From assembly GCA_018398585.1 (NCBI GenBank), contig JAGTTD010000001.1:6946501-7010500 (forward strand): a stretch of DNA of 64,000 nucleotides. The letters run 5' to 3'. The translations under genes and the position numbers were made by a program. Every line of letters begins with the position of its first letter. Position 1 is the stretch's first letter. The notes under the pieces were generated by a model. That model had not been told where the DNA came from, did no database searches, and saw nothing but the letters and a program-made list of their open reading frames with translations. This DNA comes from Simmondsia chinensis (taxonomy: Eukaryota > Streptophyta > Magnoliopsida > Caryophyllales > Simmondsiaceae). Positions 1 through 11,495 of the stretch are shown here, in pieces.

Positions 1-121
1 TAAGCAATCACAAATTAAGGTAAGTAAATATGAGGGGAAAACAAGTCACAAAAGAACCGATCAAGCACAGTTACTGCGTAGCGAGACTAGATGCGAATTC
101 CCAGTTCAAGTCTGCTTTGAT
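1..121 (-). mobile_element. Copia 5' leader and primer-binding site (element runs off the left edge)
   Basis: The bases at 98-121, ending in tgctttgataccg, are a degenerate reverse complement of the initiator tRNA-Met primer-binding site TGGTATCAGAGC. The sequence before them (agttcaagtctgc) resembles the leader next to the primer-binding site of the copia element at 58-63 kb (gattcaagcctgc). A minus-strand copia element therefore has its 5' leader here and its body to the left of the window. No coding sequence is visible in this piece. Confidence 0.55.
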
Positions 122-1469
122 ACCGTGTAGAAAATTAAAAACAAGACAAGACACAATTTGGTAGAAGAATTCTTCACCTTTTTCTCGGCTAATCAAAACA
201 AGAGACTTAAAAGACTTCAAATATATGAACAAGAGAAAACCAAAAGACAATATGTTACAATGAAAAGAAGGAAAGTCTTCTTCTTCTTCATCAATGCCAC
301 AATTGGCTTAGAAGGAGTATTCTTTATGTCATTATACTTATACCTATGTATAAATACTAAAAATACAAACACATGTACAAAAAATACTAAAAATACAAGT
401 ACATACAAAACTAGATATTTTAACAATGTGGTTTTTCTTGGACTCTGCTTTAGTGGGTGCACTGGTCATGTACTGAGCTACCTCTCTAATTATCGAAAAA
501 TACATTATGAATGTGAATATTGACACGTACCTATTATTGAGCAACTGAACTACGTAAAAGATGAAAATGGATGAAATTTGATAATATTTACATTGCACTT
601 CAAGACAATTTATATTACAGAAGGGCAAATCAAAAGGATGCCTAGGATCTAGAATGACCATAATGGTCAGTAAATCAAGAGAGGATAGCAAGAGTTCTTC
701 GTGTGGTAAATGTCCAATTCGGACCTGGCAATTGGATAGGGATCTGGTCGGGTTAATGTCACGTTAGATCTCTCTCGGGTTAGGTCAAAATCGGATTAGT
801 TCAAGCTCGGGTAAAGTTATCCTCAGGTTCAGGTCGAAATTGGGTTAGGTCGACCTCTAGTCGGGTTAACCTTGGGTCAGGTTATCCTTAGGATGGGTCC
901 GATTTCAAGTTGATACATCAAGCTATTTTAATAATATATTTATTCGATCTTGATAATTATAACTAAAACTATAAAATAGATGACTATAATTAGCCTATTA
1001 TTTAGACTCTATGATAAGTTGGATTTCTATTTGGGTTATAGAACAAGTTTGGTTCGGGTCCCGAGTCATCATGGGTCGGGTCAAACTTGGATCGGGTCTA
1101 ATTCAAGTTAGGTCATTTTGGGTTTCTGGGTTAGCTTGGGTTGGGTCAAATTCAGGTCAGGTCAAATTTGGGTTGCTTCATTTTCGGGTTCAGTTCGGGT
1201 CGAATTCGGGTCGCTTCATTTTCGGGTTCAAGTCCGAAAAACTTTAAATTTTTCAGGTTAGGGTCGGGTCGGGTAGCGGGTCAAATAGGTTGAGTGATGG
1301 GATCAGTTCACATTTTTCCACCTCTAGTCCTATTTAACGTACACACACTAAATTAGCTAGTTAATTAGCCACACTAAATTGGCCAGTTAATTAGTCAATA
1401 ACTCTTGTACTAATTAGAAAATACAAAATATAAATTATAAAGTATACTAAACTGAATAACTTTTAACAC
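122..1469 (-). repeat. Copia-type LTR, interrupted by a GGGTC-rich insertion
   Basis: The segment starts with tgtagaaaatt directly after a primer-binding site. It ends with cttttaaca directly before a purine-tract complement (ctcttcatcaagttgaag), so it runs TG...CA as an LTR should. The style and end sequence resemble the 348-bp LTRs at 58072 and 62869. It has a primer-binding site on its left and a polypurine tract on its right. It could therefore be shared by two minus-strand elements in tandem, or be the product of recombination. The outer boundaries are inferred from motifs only, because no second copy lies in the window. Confidence 0.45.
701..1326. mobile_element. GGGTC-rich non-autonomous insertion, possibly hAT type
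   Basis: A long run of degenerate GGGTCGGGT/GGTCAGGTC units fills 730-900 and 1040-1290, with about 130 AT-rich bases between. The right end, ttttccacctcta, is a common hAT terminus on the other strand (tagaggtggaaaa). The left end near gtgtggtaaatg is a weak inverted match to it. I see no convincing 8-bp target duplication, so the assignment is tentative. The only open frame here is an artefact of the repeat. Confidence 0.35.
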
Positions 1470-1970
1470 TCTTCATCAAGTTGAAGCGTGTAAATTAACA
1501 AATCTTGGAGAGAAGCATAGAAAAAGAAGGCACATCACATGCTTTAGTAAATGTATCACCATGTTGCCTGGTAGATTGTACAAGTGAAGTAGCAATTTCC
1601 TTGGCTTAGAAGCGTTCATGATCAAAGTGCAATCTATCAAAACATGTTTAGTCCTGTCATGAAACACCTAATTAGAAGCAATATGAGAATGACTTGGTTA
1701 TCAACAAATAGTAAAGTTGGACGATCCAGGGGAACAACCAAATCCACCAATATCCAACGAAGCCAAAACAATTCACTAGTAGCAGTAGCCATCGATACTT
1801 GGCCTTGATCGCAGAGCGCGAGATAATAATTTTTTCTTAGATCGCCAAGATATAGGTGAACCTCCAAGGAACACTATATAACCAGAATTTGAGTGTCCGG
1901 TGGTAGGACAATCCGCCAATCAATATCACAATAACCCCGCAACTAAAAATCACAAGAACCATGAAAATAT
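1470..1970 (-). pseudogene. Copia RNase H / 3' end remnant
   Basis: Minus-strand translation gives fragments of the copia RNase H domain. These include the segment containing ELFWLRWILVDL and RPTLLFVDNQ, which corresponds to the conserved WLR..L.DL and LFCDNQ blocks, and a decayed version of the following H..RTKH block. The gene is broken by frameshifts, and nothing upstream of RNase H is recognisable. A polypurine-tract complement at 1470-1487 marks the 3' end next to the LTR. The domain is related in layout to the copia element at 58-63 kb but far more decayed. Confidence 0.6.
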
Positions 1971-2159
1971 TACCTTGTCTTGGTGCAAACCTTAGATATA
2001 GTAATACACACATCATGGGCGCAAGATGAGCTGCACGGCATCGTGCATAAACTATCTCAATGCATGGATAGTGTGGTTGTTAAAATCGAGTCTAAAGAAC
2101 ATAAACTATTTCAAGATATTCAAATCTGAGTTAAGTAACATGCTATTGCAGCAATATAA
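1971..2159. other. Unassigned sequence
   Basis: I see no gene, repeat or element boundary here. It lies between two minus-strand copia remnants and is probably old element DNA. Confidence 0.4.
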
Positions 2160-2895
2160 AGGAAGAACAAGGAAATCACACAACCAAAACAAGAATACGC
2201 GATATTTACGTGGTTCGGCACCTTAAAACCAAGTCCTATTCCAACGACTCCCTTTGTCTATGGAATTGTCTCCACAAAACCAAAGTTAAAGATACATCAA
2301 AATCTAGAGGCTTCTAAGGTAGAAACCACTAATAAAAATTAAAGAGAAGAAGAAAACGCACAAAGAAACGAATAAATGTTTCAGGTAGCTCCAACGAAAT
2401 TCAATCTAGGCCAGTAAGCATTAACTCCCACGAATCTCATAAATTGCCTCTAAAATCACCTCAAAATCGCCAAGAAGAGGGCAGAGAGAGAGCTAGCACA
2501 AGAATAAACGGAAAAATGAGAGAGGTTAGGGTTTCATTGTAAAGAAACTAGCTTATATACCCCCTTTAAGTCAATCCATGGCAATGCTATGCTAGCACAA
2601 TCAAAACTGTTCATCTTCATCACAATTTACGGCTTAGAAATCTCTAAAATACACAATCTTACCCATCGAAAATGCGATAGGTGTCCCTTCTTTCTCACCA
2701 AATTTAGACACTCACAGTACAAGCATAGAGCTGAAGCGTTAAATCTCACGGGCAGCAAGCACAATGAAAGGGCAGCATGGGCAGAAGGAAACATGGGCAG
2801 CGCATAAGTACATAGTTTGGGCACGTAATTAGGACACTTGGGTAGGGGAAACTTTGTCAATGTCTTCAAGACCAAATTTTAAAAAATAGAACAAA
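2160..2895 (-). repeat. Probable copia LTR
   Basis: The segment contains the string atatttacgtggttcgg, a pattern common in plant copia LTRs and similar in style to atgatttacgtgg in the LTR at 51.4 kb. On the minus strand it has a TATA-like ggtatataag (complement near 2555). It ends just before ccttaaacttgagc, which occupies the position of a polypurine-tract complement. The left boundary is uncertain and no second copy is present. Confidence 0.4.
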
Positions 2896-5190
2896 AACAA
2901 CCTTAAACTTGAGCTTATTTACAAAACTTGCCACTCAATATAATACAACATTTACTTCCCTTAAACATTGCGTTCTGGACATAAAACTTACACAACTCAG
3001 TGTTTTTATATCTTTGGTCCATAATACGTTTTACAATACTTGATATTAGCTATTACATGACATAGTTAGATCATATAGGTACCAGTGTTACAACAAATCT
3101 TAACCTTGGAACGGACGTAAGCTAACTACTGAACATTCCCTGGTAAAGAGGAGCAAAAACAAACTCTGGATCAACCATGATCCAAATCACTTTGAACCAA
3201 ATTAATACACTTAACTAATTTGTCAAAAGTGACATTTTTTGTGCCCATATCCACTGGATTTACATCAGTACAGATTTTTTGTAGTTCAATTGCATTAGCA
3301 TCAAGCTAATCTTTCACAAATCCCTCTTAATAGTTAAATGTTTTGTCTTATCATGATAAATAAGATTTTTACACAAAGCTAAGGCAGATTTGCTAAAGGA
3401 AAAAAAGAGCAGGAGGACCATAATCTAAATTAATTTCAGATAGAAGGCCCCTTGACAAAATAGCCTCCTTATTGGTATATGTTAAAGCTAAAAACCCAGC
3501 TTCTGTAGTTGACAAGGCTGTCATGGACTACAGCCTTGACTTCCAATAAATAGCTCCATTATTAAGGGTAAAAGAATAGGTACTAGTTGATCTTCTTCTA
3601 TCTAAATTCCCTCCGAAGTCAGAATCAACATAAACCACTAGCCTAAGGCTTGTTTAAGTCCTTCCAAAAGTAGGGCCGAACCTAATTCTCCCCTTAATGT
3701 ACCTTAATTGCCACTTAACCCCATCCCTATGTTCTTTTCCTGGGTTACTGATAAAACAAGATAAAAACACTCATGGGAAAAGCTAAGCCTAACCTTGTAC
3801 AAGTCATAGCATACATTAAGGACCTTATAGCACTGGCATAAGGAACTTTTTCAATCTGTTTTTTCTCTAAGTCATTTGAAGGACATTGTTCTATAGAAAA
3901 TTTGTACTAATTTGCAAAGGGCAACTTAACAGGTTTACAATCAGACATATTATACCTATTTAATACCTCTTTCATGTACCTCTATTGGGATAGATGTATA
4001 CTACCATCAGTAAAGTCCTTTCTAATTTCCATGTCAAATATTTTTTTAGCCTTACCAAGATCTTTTATATCAACATCAGTAGAAAGTATTAGCTTTAAAT
4101 TATTAATATAATCCATATATCTACTAGCCAAGAGCATATCATCCACATAAATTAGCTAAAGTAGTGCATCATGAGTATCAACATGCTTGAAATAGAAGCA
4201 AATGTCATGTATTGATCTATTAAAGTCCCTATCTATCATGAATTGATCAAATATTTTACACCACTGCCTAAGGAATTGTTTCAAGCCATACAAAGGCCTT
4301 TAAATGCAAGGTCCTAAGCAATCTTATTGTGGTATGTTTGACAACTGGTGAGAAAATCACATTATAGTCCACCCATGCCTTTTTGGAAAAGCACTTAGCA
4401 ACTAATCTGGCTTTAAATTTAGGCTGTTCAAATGGTGTGGTGGGTTCTTTAATCTTCAAGACCCATTTTGACCCAACTAACTTCCTACATAAGGGTTAAG
4501 GAACTAGAATCCAAGTTTTATTCCTTTTAAGGCTTTCCGTCTCCTCTGTCATGGCTTTCAACCACTGTTCAGAGGATGCCCCCTTATAGCATCATTATAG
4601 GTAAGAGGTTTAGATTTTACATATTCTAGGGTTGTATTAAGAGCATAGGGTATGCAATCAGCATAGCCAAATGTAACTAGGGCCCTAGTTTCTCTCTTCT
4701 CCCTATCTTTAACTAGCTGGTTGTTGGTTAAGTCATTATGTTCAATTTCTTTTTGAGGTTCAGTGCTCCTTTCAACATTGTCAAGGACCTCATTATCAGT
4801 TTTTAGGTTTTGATTTTCATGATAAATAGGCTTAGGTGTGTTGATTTAAAATTTATACACTTCCGAATCATACCTCCTAAGGCTGGTAAGTGTGACTGTA
4901 GTACCAGCAGTCACAAATTTATCTATGTAGGGCATTTCTTCTTCATTAAAGGTTACATCCCTACTAAACATTACTTTTGTTCTATTACCTTCCCTTATTC
5001 TCGCCCTGTAACCCTTCACACTATCTGGATAGCCTAGGAAAACATCTTTTAGAGCTCTAGGTTTAAGTTTCCCTTTAGATTGGTGTGCATAAGCAGCAGA
5101 CCTAAAAACCCTCAAACCAGAGTAGTCACTAGGTTTTCCAGTCCCCTTTTCTTTTGATATTGACAAACATTGACAAACTCTATTCACATT
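2896..5190 (-). pseudogene. Copia pol remnant (integrase C-terminus, RT, RNase H)
   Basis: Minus-strand translation shows the end of integrase and the linker at 4846-5187, with LRVFRSAAYAHQSKGK and VFLGYP...GYR, then the start of reverse transcriptase at 4268-4459, with KARLVAK and FSPVVKHTTIR. Decayed RT and RNase H sequence continues down to about 3200. Gag, protease and the integrase catalytic core are absent, and stops and frameshifts are frequent. This is a 5'-truncated remnant read toward the LTR-like sequence at 2160-2895. The KARLVAK...FSPVVKHT.IR block is diagnostic of the copia superfamily; the lineage is not determined. Confidence 0.75.
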
Positions 5191-6600
5191 AATAGTGTAA
5201 GTTATCAGTTATAACATATGAATATAATTATTTAAAATTTAATGACACACCGTACATTACACGGGAAAACTTCAGCATGCAATGAAGCCTATCAGGTGTG
5301 CGGCAATACAACTGGTTTGCCAACATTGCTGTGCAACTATGCTTACACATGGCATATTTGAGCAAATGTTGTCACCCCTATCCGAGAGCTGATGGTGGAT
5401 GAATGGAAAAGACAACCTTTCAATTATAAGTAAAAATTCATGAACCATATTTTATATTTTATAGTTCAGTCTTAAATTGGTTAGAGCTCCATTTTCCGAC
5501 CTATTTTTGTCGATTTTCTATGATTTTGCAGTCGAAAAACAACTGTTTTTCTTAGTGGAAGTATATTTTTAGTATATAGTATAGATTTAAATTGGTAAAT
5601 AATAGTTAGATCATTCTTTTCCTTTAGTAATGCCCATAACTGGCCACTTTGCCTTCAAACGTCACCCTCACCGATGACGACTTCAATTCTTCAATGTTGC
5701 ATAGGATTCTTATTACGAGATGTATTTTTCCTATTTGTATATGTATTTTACTATTTTTGGTGGCTTGGGTATGTCCAGCCCATTTTCCTTATGTTTGAGC
5801 TTGTATATATTTTTTTCCTCTTGTGCTTCTGTACAGATTATTCAAACAAAATTACAATACTCTCTGGGTTTTTGATCCCTTTCACCAAAGCAGTTCTCTC
5901 TTACATGTGTTAGATTCAATCCTTCTCCCGTAGCTTCTCTGATTTTTGTTTTGGTTTAATCATTCTACTGTGTCCCTAGGTCTTCTTTTACATACTTGTA
6001 TAGAAAAAAATTCATGTATGTTGTTGAGTAGAATGGTCTAATTTCAAAATATTTTAAGTGCTCTTGTCTTGTTTACTTTTCTTATTTAATGTATCGTCAG
6101 TTTTTCTAATGGGGATGATGTTGTTTCAGTCTTAGGCTTGTCATGCATGGCATGGCATGCTTTACACACACATGCGGCTTACGGTTAACTTGCGTATGAG
6201 GTCTGGTACAGATGAATGGGCCGTACTTCTTAGTATGCACACACGCTACCCTTTTTCACTTGACATCATTTTCGATCCCTGCATATTGATTACACCCTAT
6301 TTATTTATTTATTTTTATTTTTATTTTTATTTTTTATTTTTTGCATTTTTGTGATCAATGCAAAATTCAATGGAATATTTTATTATTAGTAATTCGTTAA
6401 TTAAAGGAATAATGTTTCTGGTAACAGGATAATCTAGTAAAAAGTAAATAAAGAAAAACATAAAATCAGTATATTTGACATGTGCTATGTATTAGTGATG
6501 GCTTAATTAATAAAAAGGTTAACTTAGTATTATTATTTTTTTACCTTGTAGTGAATAACAACCACAAAATTTCACAAATTTGCTCTACATCAACAGCGCT
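5191..6600. other. No recognisable gene; AT-rich DNA
   Basis: Only short chance frames occur, on both strands. A T-rich run near 6300-6345 is low complexity. I see no terminal repeats or conserved domain. Confidence 0.5.
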
Positions 6601-6620
6601 ACCGTGAGAATAAAATTATC

Positions 6621-6632
<12 letters not shown>

Positions 6633-6679
<47 letters not shown>

Positions 6680-6690
6680 TATATATATTG
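6633..6690. repeat. (AT)n microsatellite
   Basis: A nearly pure AT dinucleotide tract with a short acacac interruption. It borders the left side of the fold-back element at 6691-7482; a second tract borders the right side. Confidence 0.9.
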
Positions 6691-6731
6691 GTGTTTTTAT
6701 GAGAGGGTAATACCATTAGAACTCAAAAATT

Positions 6732-6926
6732 AAGGATGCCCGGGAGAGCGCAGTGCCAGGATAGGTGACATCCTGGGAAGTCCTCACCCTCAGGTTGGGG
6801 GCGCTCAGAAATAGCCTCTCTTCAAGGGTAATATCCCAAAGGGGGAAGGTTGCGTACATCTGCCCCCTTCCCTGACTCTGCTTAGGCGGGAGCCCTTGGG
6901 GCATTGGGTATATCGTTTTTTTATTT
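6732..6926 (+). mobile_element. 5S-rRNA-headed SINE, 5'-truncated copy
   Basis: The 5' end begins inside the 5S rRNA sequence: gccaggataggtgacatcc and tgggaagtcctc match the 3' half of plant 5S rRNA. It then passes into the shared tail (cctcaggttgggggcgctc, then a ggaaggttgcgtacatctg block, then ggcgggagccc). That tail is also the 3' end of the RTE LINEs at 27719-30085 and 38970-42699. It ends in a T-rich run near 6926. No target duplication was recognised. The truncation removes the start of the 5S promoter. Confidence 0.75.
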
Positions 6927-7049
6927 TGAGAGCATAAGAGGGATGAATTCTGGCTTTCCATTGTAACAGATGGCCAAGATTTGTTGAAAATTAAAAAATA
7001 ATAATTTATAGCTCATACCCTTTAATGGGGCCCAAAAAAAAAAAAAGAC

Positions 7050-7291
7050 GGGGTAAAGCAACATTCCCAATGTCCTAAGGCCTCCCGCCTAAGTAGAGTT
7101 TGGGGGGTGAATGTACACAGCCTTCCCCCTTTAGAGTGGCACCTTGAAGAGAGACTGTTTCCAAAAACCCCCAACCTGAGGGGTGTAACATGAGGACTTC
7201 CTAGAAGGTCACTTAACTTGGTACTGCTCTCGCCCAAGCATGCTTAACTTCGAAGTTCTAATGGGATCCGGTGCTTGCATGTTGGTATCCT
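7050..7291 (-). mobile_element. 5S-rRNA-headed SINE, nearly full-length copy
   Basis: Read on the minus strand from 7291, the head is a recognisable plant 5S rRNA: caccggatcccattagaac, then gaagttaagcatgcttggg, then cgagagcagtacc, then a diverged C-box region, then aggaagtcctc. It lacks several bases of the first 5S helix (ggataccaacatgcaagcacc). The RTE-type tail follows directly: cctcaggttggggg, then ggaaacagtctctcttcaag, then ggcgggaggcc. It lies in the loop of the fold-back element, opposite in orientation to the copy at 6732. No clear target duplication is visible. Confidence 0.8.
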
Positions 7292-7482
7292 CTTAGGTAG
7301 AAAGAAAGAAGCGGTACGGGAAGGAAATTGTTTTTATTTTTATTTTTTGCTCTCTAATACTCAACAAATCTTGGGGTAAATTGTTATTTTTTTAATGTCT
7401 AACAAATCTTAGCCGTCCATTATAATGGACAGCCAGAATTCACTCCTCCCACGCTCTCACCCTTCATAAGAACGCTACCCTA

Positions 7483-7496
7483 TATATATATGTATG

Positions 7497-7554
<58 letters not shown>
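7483..7554. repeat. (TA)n microsatellite
   Basis: A TA dinucleotide tract with tgta variants, flanking the right side of the fold-back element. Confidence 0.9.
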
Positions 7555-8220
7555 TTATCACCTAAGCATCCTATTCCAGAATCGAGTAATGTTTGTGAGA
7601 TTTTGACCGATTTGCTTCTATAAAATATTAATATGTGAAATGATTTTGACAGAATATATGAGTCATTCTAGTGTTTCAGTAAAAGTTCATTAGATTATGA
7701 TAAAATTCACCAAGTTATGATTGAAGGATCTTTTTACATATTGGTAAAATCATGTGTCAATTAACATTTTTGGCAAAATATGTTGTAAAAATGATACGAA
7801 CTGAACTTAAGTGCAATGGAAAAATTACATTCCATAATGGAAAAATGATAAGGAATGTTCTATCTTACATCCCACATTGGAAAAATAATAAAAAAGCGTT
7901 CTAGTTTATATTGACAAATGCAACCCCTCAACTTGAATTGAATTACGGGTGAGAGAATGGTGGGGACTACACGCGCGCCGCCCGCTTGCCGTGCTCGGAT
8001 GAGGGTGTGGGTAATCTTTTTCTTAACGGGTATAATTATTTTATCGAAAAATAAATTCTAGAAACCGTTACTAGCCGTTTATAGTAGTAATTGTTGGGCA
8101 TTCGTGGATTCAGTTTTTATATTAGCAATTAACCCATCGGTATTTACTCTTTTCCATCCATTTAATGCCTTTGGCAATAATATAAAATCAAGTGTACCAT
8201 TCTACAGAGAATAACCAACC
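7555..8220. other. No recognisable gene
   Basis: AT-rich DNA apart from a short GC-rich patch (cgcgcgccgcccgc) near 7972. No domain, repeat or terminus was recognised. Confidence 0.5.
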
Positions 8221-9230
8221 AAGTTCCTCTTTTTTTTTTTTTTTGGTTCTCCTTTTGTCTTATAATACTTGGGCAAAGTTCTTAGGCTCTCCTACCTGAC
8301 AATTAACAAGTGTAAGTTAAGGGTCGAACTGTGTTAATCCTGGAGGACGGCCGCCGATACTACTATTTGCACCGGAGCAGTGGCGAAATCGTCTTTTAGG
8401 ACAACTGTCTTTTACCACGGCACGGTATCTTTGGTATTCTAATTAATCTCTTCATTTTTTGGTATTATTTGATTGCTATATTTAGGTATTCTCACTGAAT
8501 TTCATTGCTGCATATTCGATAATTTATCACTGCAATTTTTCTAATTTTATAGCTAATTTTTGCCGTAATTTTTTCAGCTATTGTACTGATATTTTAGCTG
8601 TTATTATAATGCAGTTTTGCATAAATATTACTATAGTTTACAGATTTATTTGTTGCCATTTCTCGCTGAAATTACTAGTAATTTTGCTTCAATATTACAC
8701 ATATAATTTACTGAAATTTTCTATAGTATTTTGCTGAATTTTTACTGAATTTTTGCTATAATTTTTGTTCGAAGCTTCACTGTAATTTTGCTGCTGTTTT
8801 GTTGTTTTTACTATTTATTTTAACAATCTAAAAGATGATTTTGCAGCAATCATGAGTAATTAGGATTTTGATATGTGCTTACACTTTAGGGGATATTAAA
8901 CAGATCTGGAAAAAAAGAAGGTAATTGGTATATTGTAAATATCAAAATGTAAATGCCGGTTGCATCCACTCTCTCTTCTTCGATTCAGTGTTTACTCTTC
9001 AGATCTATTGAATTTTGATTGATTTTTTTGATTTTGATTTGTTTGTGCTTAGATCTGAACTTGCTTTGATTTTGCTGTGTTTTAGTGTTGATGTGTCAAT
9101 TAGTACTGGATCTGATGCTGATTTAGGGTTTTACTGTGATGTCTGTTTTGGTGATTTCTATGTTGAACTTTTTTTTCGCCCCTTCGACTTGCTTCTTTTG
9201 GATTTGATATAGCTAAAAGTAAACCAGAGT
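8221..9230. other. T-rich sequence with degenerate short repeats
   Basis: From about 8480 to 8810 the motif ttgctgaatttt recurs in many imperfect forms, giving a T-rich, G/A-spaced tract. A GC-richer block at 8330-8435 (ggacggccgccgatac, aggacaactgtctttt, cacggcacgg) looks like retrotransposon DNA, but I cannot assign it. The frame at 9015-9212 is low complexity and is not taken as a gene. Confidence 0.4.
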
Positions 9231-10860
9231 TGTAAAATAACAAAGTTTAATGGCTGACCATTGAATTGTGTGCTTGTTCAATTTTCTGTACTATTGTGTG
9301 GTTAATACGTGTTTAATGATGGGGTTGATTGTGAACTTGTTAGAATAGAGTCTTGAACCTAGAATTAGCAACTCCTAGGTTAAGCATGTATAGTTGTATA
9401 ATCTTGAATCCTTTGTGTTGGTAGAACATTACATGTTTGAGTTTTAATCATGAGTTTAGATCTAGTATGTGAGAATTGGATTTTCTTGCATGTTTTAAGT
9501 GACCTATTGAAATAATTGATCATTGTATTCTTATGAAAAATTTATATATGATTTTGTGTATTAGTCTCCCCATTGATGTATCTCATGTGTTTCCTATGGC
9601 GATGTTTAAAGCATGTTGAACATATATTGTTACATGTTGCTTGAAATGATAAAAAGCATGGTGTTTTAAGTGTTGAAACATGTCTCTTTGAAGCTAAATG
9701 TGCTGTCACAAGTTGTTATGGGCCGTTAGCCACTGTATGTTGCTGTTCATTGGTAGATTATGACATTTACCTACTGAATGTTGATGCTCATATTAATTTT
9801 GGTGCTATTCATAATGGTTTTGGGCTATATATTGTGTACATACTGCTGTTTTTGAATTGTTTACTACCAAAAAATCCTACATAGTAGCAGGCTGTGTTGT
9901 TGTGGTATTGGTGTTTCATGCTGGTCAAGTTTTGAATTATGCAGTATTTGCATGTCTTTGCTGAATTTTAGCCATGCGTTGGGGATAACATGATATGTAT
10001 GAGTCATTTGTGGACTTGTTCTGTCTTTGGAGACTTCTATGCCCTTTGCATCATTGTTTCATGCCTTCTTTTCTAGTTTTTGGGAAAAGGGTAACGTGTA
10101 GGTCATATAAGAACTTTGCTTGATCATAGGATTGGCATTTAGCTTGTGTCTATATAATGTATTTGGGTTATTGTCATATGTTGTATGCCCATATTGGTCA
10201 TTTGGATAACATACTATATGACCCTAGTGTTCACTTGATGAGAAGAGAAACGTGGCATCGCGTCACAAGCTAAATATCCTAAGGTAATTGATAGCATTAT
10301 GGTTTGATGAAGAACACAACATTTGTCCTATTAATTCATATGTCAGCAATAGACCTAGTCTATATACATTGATCCAAATGTCGAATATTGCAGTGATCTA
10401 ATTAAATTGATGGGATACTAGTGAAGTACTATGGATGGGGTTTACATTATAACATGCTCCTTGTTGTGTTGGATGTCTGATATCAATGAGAGATATTCTA
10501 CTAATGACAATGCATTTAAGCTCATTAGTATTTGTGACACCCCTCTGAAACCTACATTATTGTCCGTAAAGATTGATTTGACAGGTACAAAAATTCAATA
10601 GCTTAGAAACATTCCATTGTGGGGTTGTAAGAGCACTTGAGAACCTATGAGATATAGTCTAGAGGATCAGATTCATTATGACGCTCAACCATTAAGGCTG
10701 ATGAAATGAATCTATTAGGTGCCCTGATTATCCTCCCACTACACTGAGGCTTCGATGTTTTCAATGCAATTTAAGATTATTTAGTCAACATCAAATTCGT
10801 TAACCAAAATGAAATTGTATCATGCCATTTGAGACACAGTATCTCATATTGTCTAATTCT
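9231..10860. other. No recognisable gene
   Basis: AT-rich sequence without conserved domains or clear terminal repeats. It probably belongs to the decayed element into which the CACTA transposon inserted, because that element's traces continue at 10861-11061. Confidence 0.4.
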
Positions 10861-11061
10861 CTAACAGAAGCTAACCATTAACCATTTATTAAACTTCATG
10901 GATAACAAACCTTTTGGTATGCAAGATTGATTCATCATATGATTCTTATCATATTCAATAATATATTGTTGAATCTTTCTACAATACTTTGCAGTAAGGA
11001 AAAATAAGAGCTCTCCTGAAATCCACCACCTTGATCTAATCAAAGTGACTTGAGTCATCAT
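10861..11061 (-). pseudogene. Possible copia integrase trace
   Basis: On the minus strand the segment encoding LIRS followed by a frameshifted GGGF block resembles the integrase LRSDRGGEF region. The rest cannot be aligned by eye. This is a weak call, based on one short motif in a decayed frame. Confidence 0.25.
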
Positions 11062-11463
11062 CTTAAAAACTTGATGAAATACTTATAGCTTCCGCTCGCT
11101 CGAACAATCATTAGTTCACAAACATTTTTTGAACAAGTTCAAGTAGCTTAGTAGCTCTATTGTCTTTACTCTTAAAGACTATTTAAGTCACCACTCAGCC
11201 ACACATGATTGGCAGATTGGTTATCATTTTGAATCTAACGATTCTAAAGACCACTCAATCTAGTTTTTGAATCATGTTAGACTAATATGACCTAAGTTCA
11301 GGTGCCATTAAGAGCTATATCTACTTCAGAAAAATATTCTTTTCATGGTAATGTAGCCTAGCTTGTATTATACATAGGATTGCCATCGACAAAGTTTTGG
11401 TTTAGAAAACTATCTACCATTGTACCTTTTCTTTAAATAAATATTTTACTTATATACAATTCA

Positions 11464-11495
11464 CACTACTACATAATTGGACATAAGCAGCGGTT
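11464..11495 (+). repeat. CACTA left terminal inverted repeat
   Basis: It begins CACTACTACATA and matches the inverted right end at most of its first ~32 bases. It is preceded by TCA at 11461-11463. Confidence 0.92.

Larger units (their letters stand above)
6691..7482. mobile_element. Fold-back (palindromic) element between two (TA)n tracts
   Basis: The segment at 6941-6987 (gaattctggctttccattg ... agatttgttga) recurs as an imperfect inverted copy at 7394-7443. Each arm holds a smaller near-palindrome around tccattataatgga. The outermost ends, tttttatgagaggg and cccttcataagaacg, are also roughly inverted. Both ends abut (TA)n tracts, as in MITEs of the rice Micron type that insert into TA microsatellites. 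Two 5S-headed SINEs sit inside it, one in the left arm and one in the loop. Confidence 0.5.

Noticed and set aside
158..691. Small host genes in overlapping frames on both strands
   Set aside because: The frames are low complexity, overlap on opposite strands and lie in LTR-like DNA with no conserved domain.
1011..1247. A 78-codon gene in the GGGTC repeat
   Set aside because: The translation is simply the repeat read as WVGS/GSGL units.
4810..5037. Plus-strand gene opposite the copia pol remnant
   Set aside because: It is the antisense shadow of the integrase C-terminal sequence on the minus strand.
7050..7291. Cassandra-type retrotransposon (5S sequence in the LTR)
   Set aside because: There is no LTR pair, primer-binding site or polypurine tract. 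The 5S sequence runs directly into an RTE LINE tail at the same junction in separate copies.
9015..9212. A small membrane protein gene
   Set aside because: The frame is in T-rich low-complexity DNA, and the hydrophobic residues follow from base composition.
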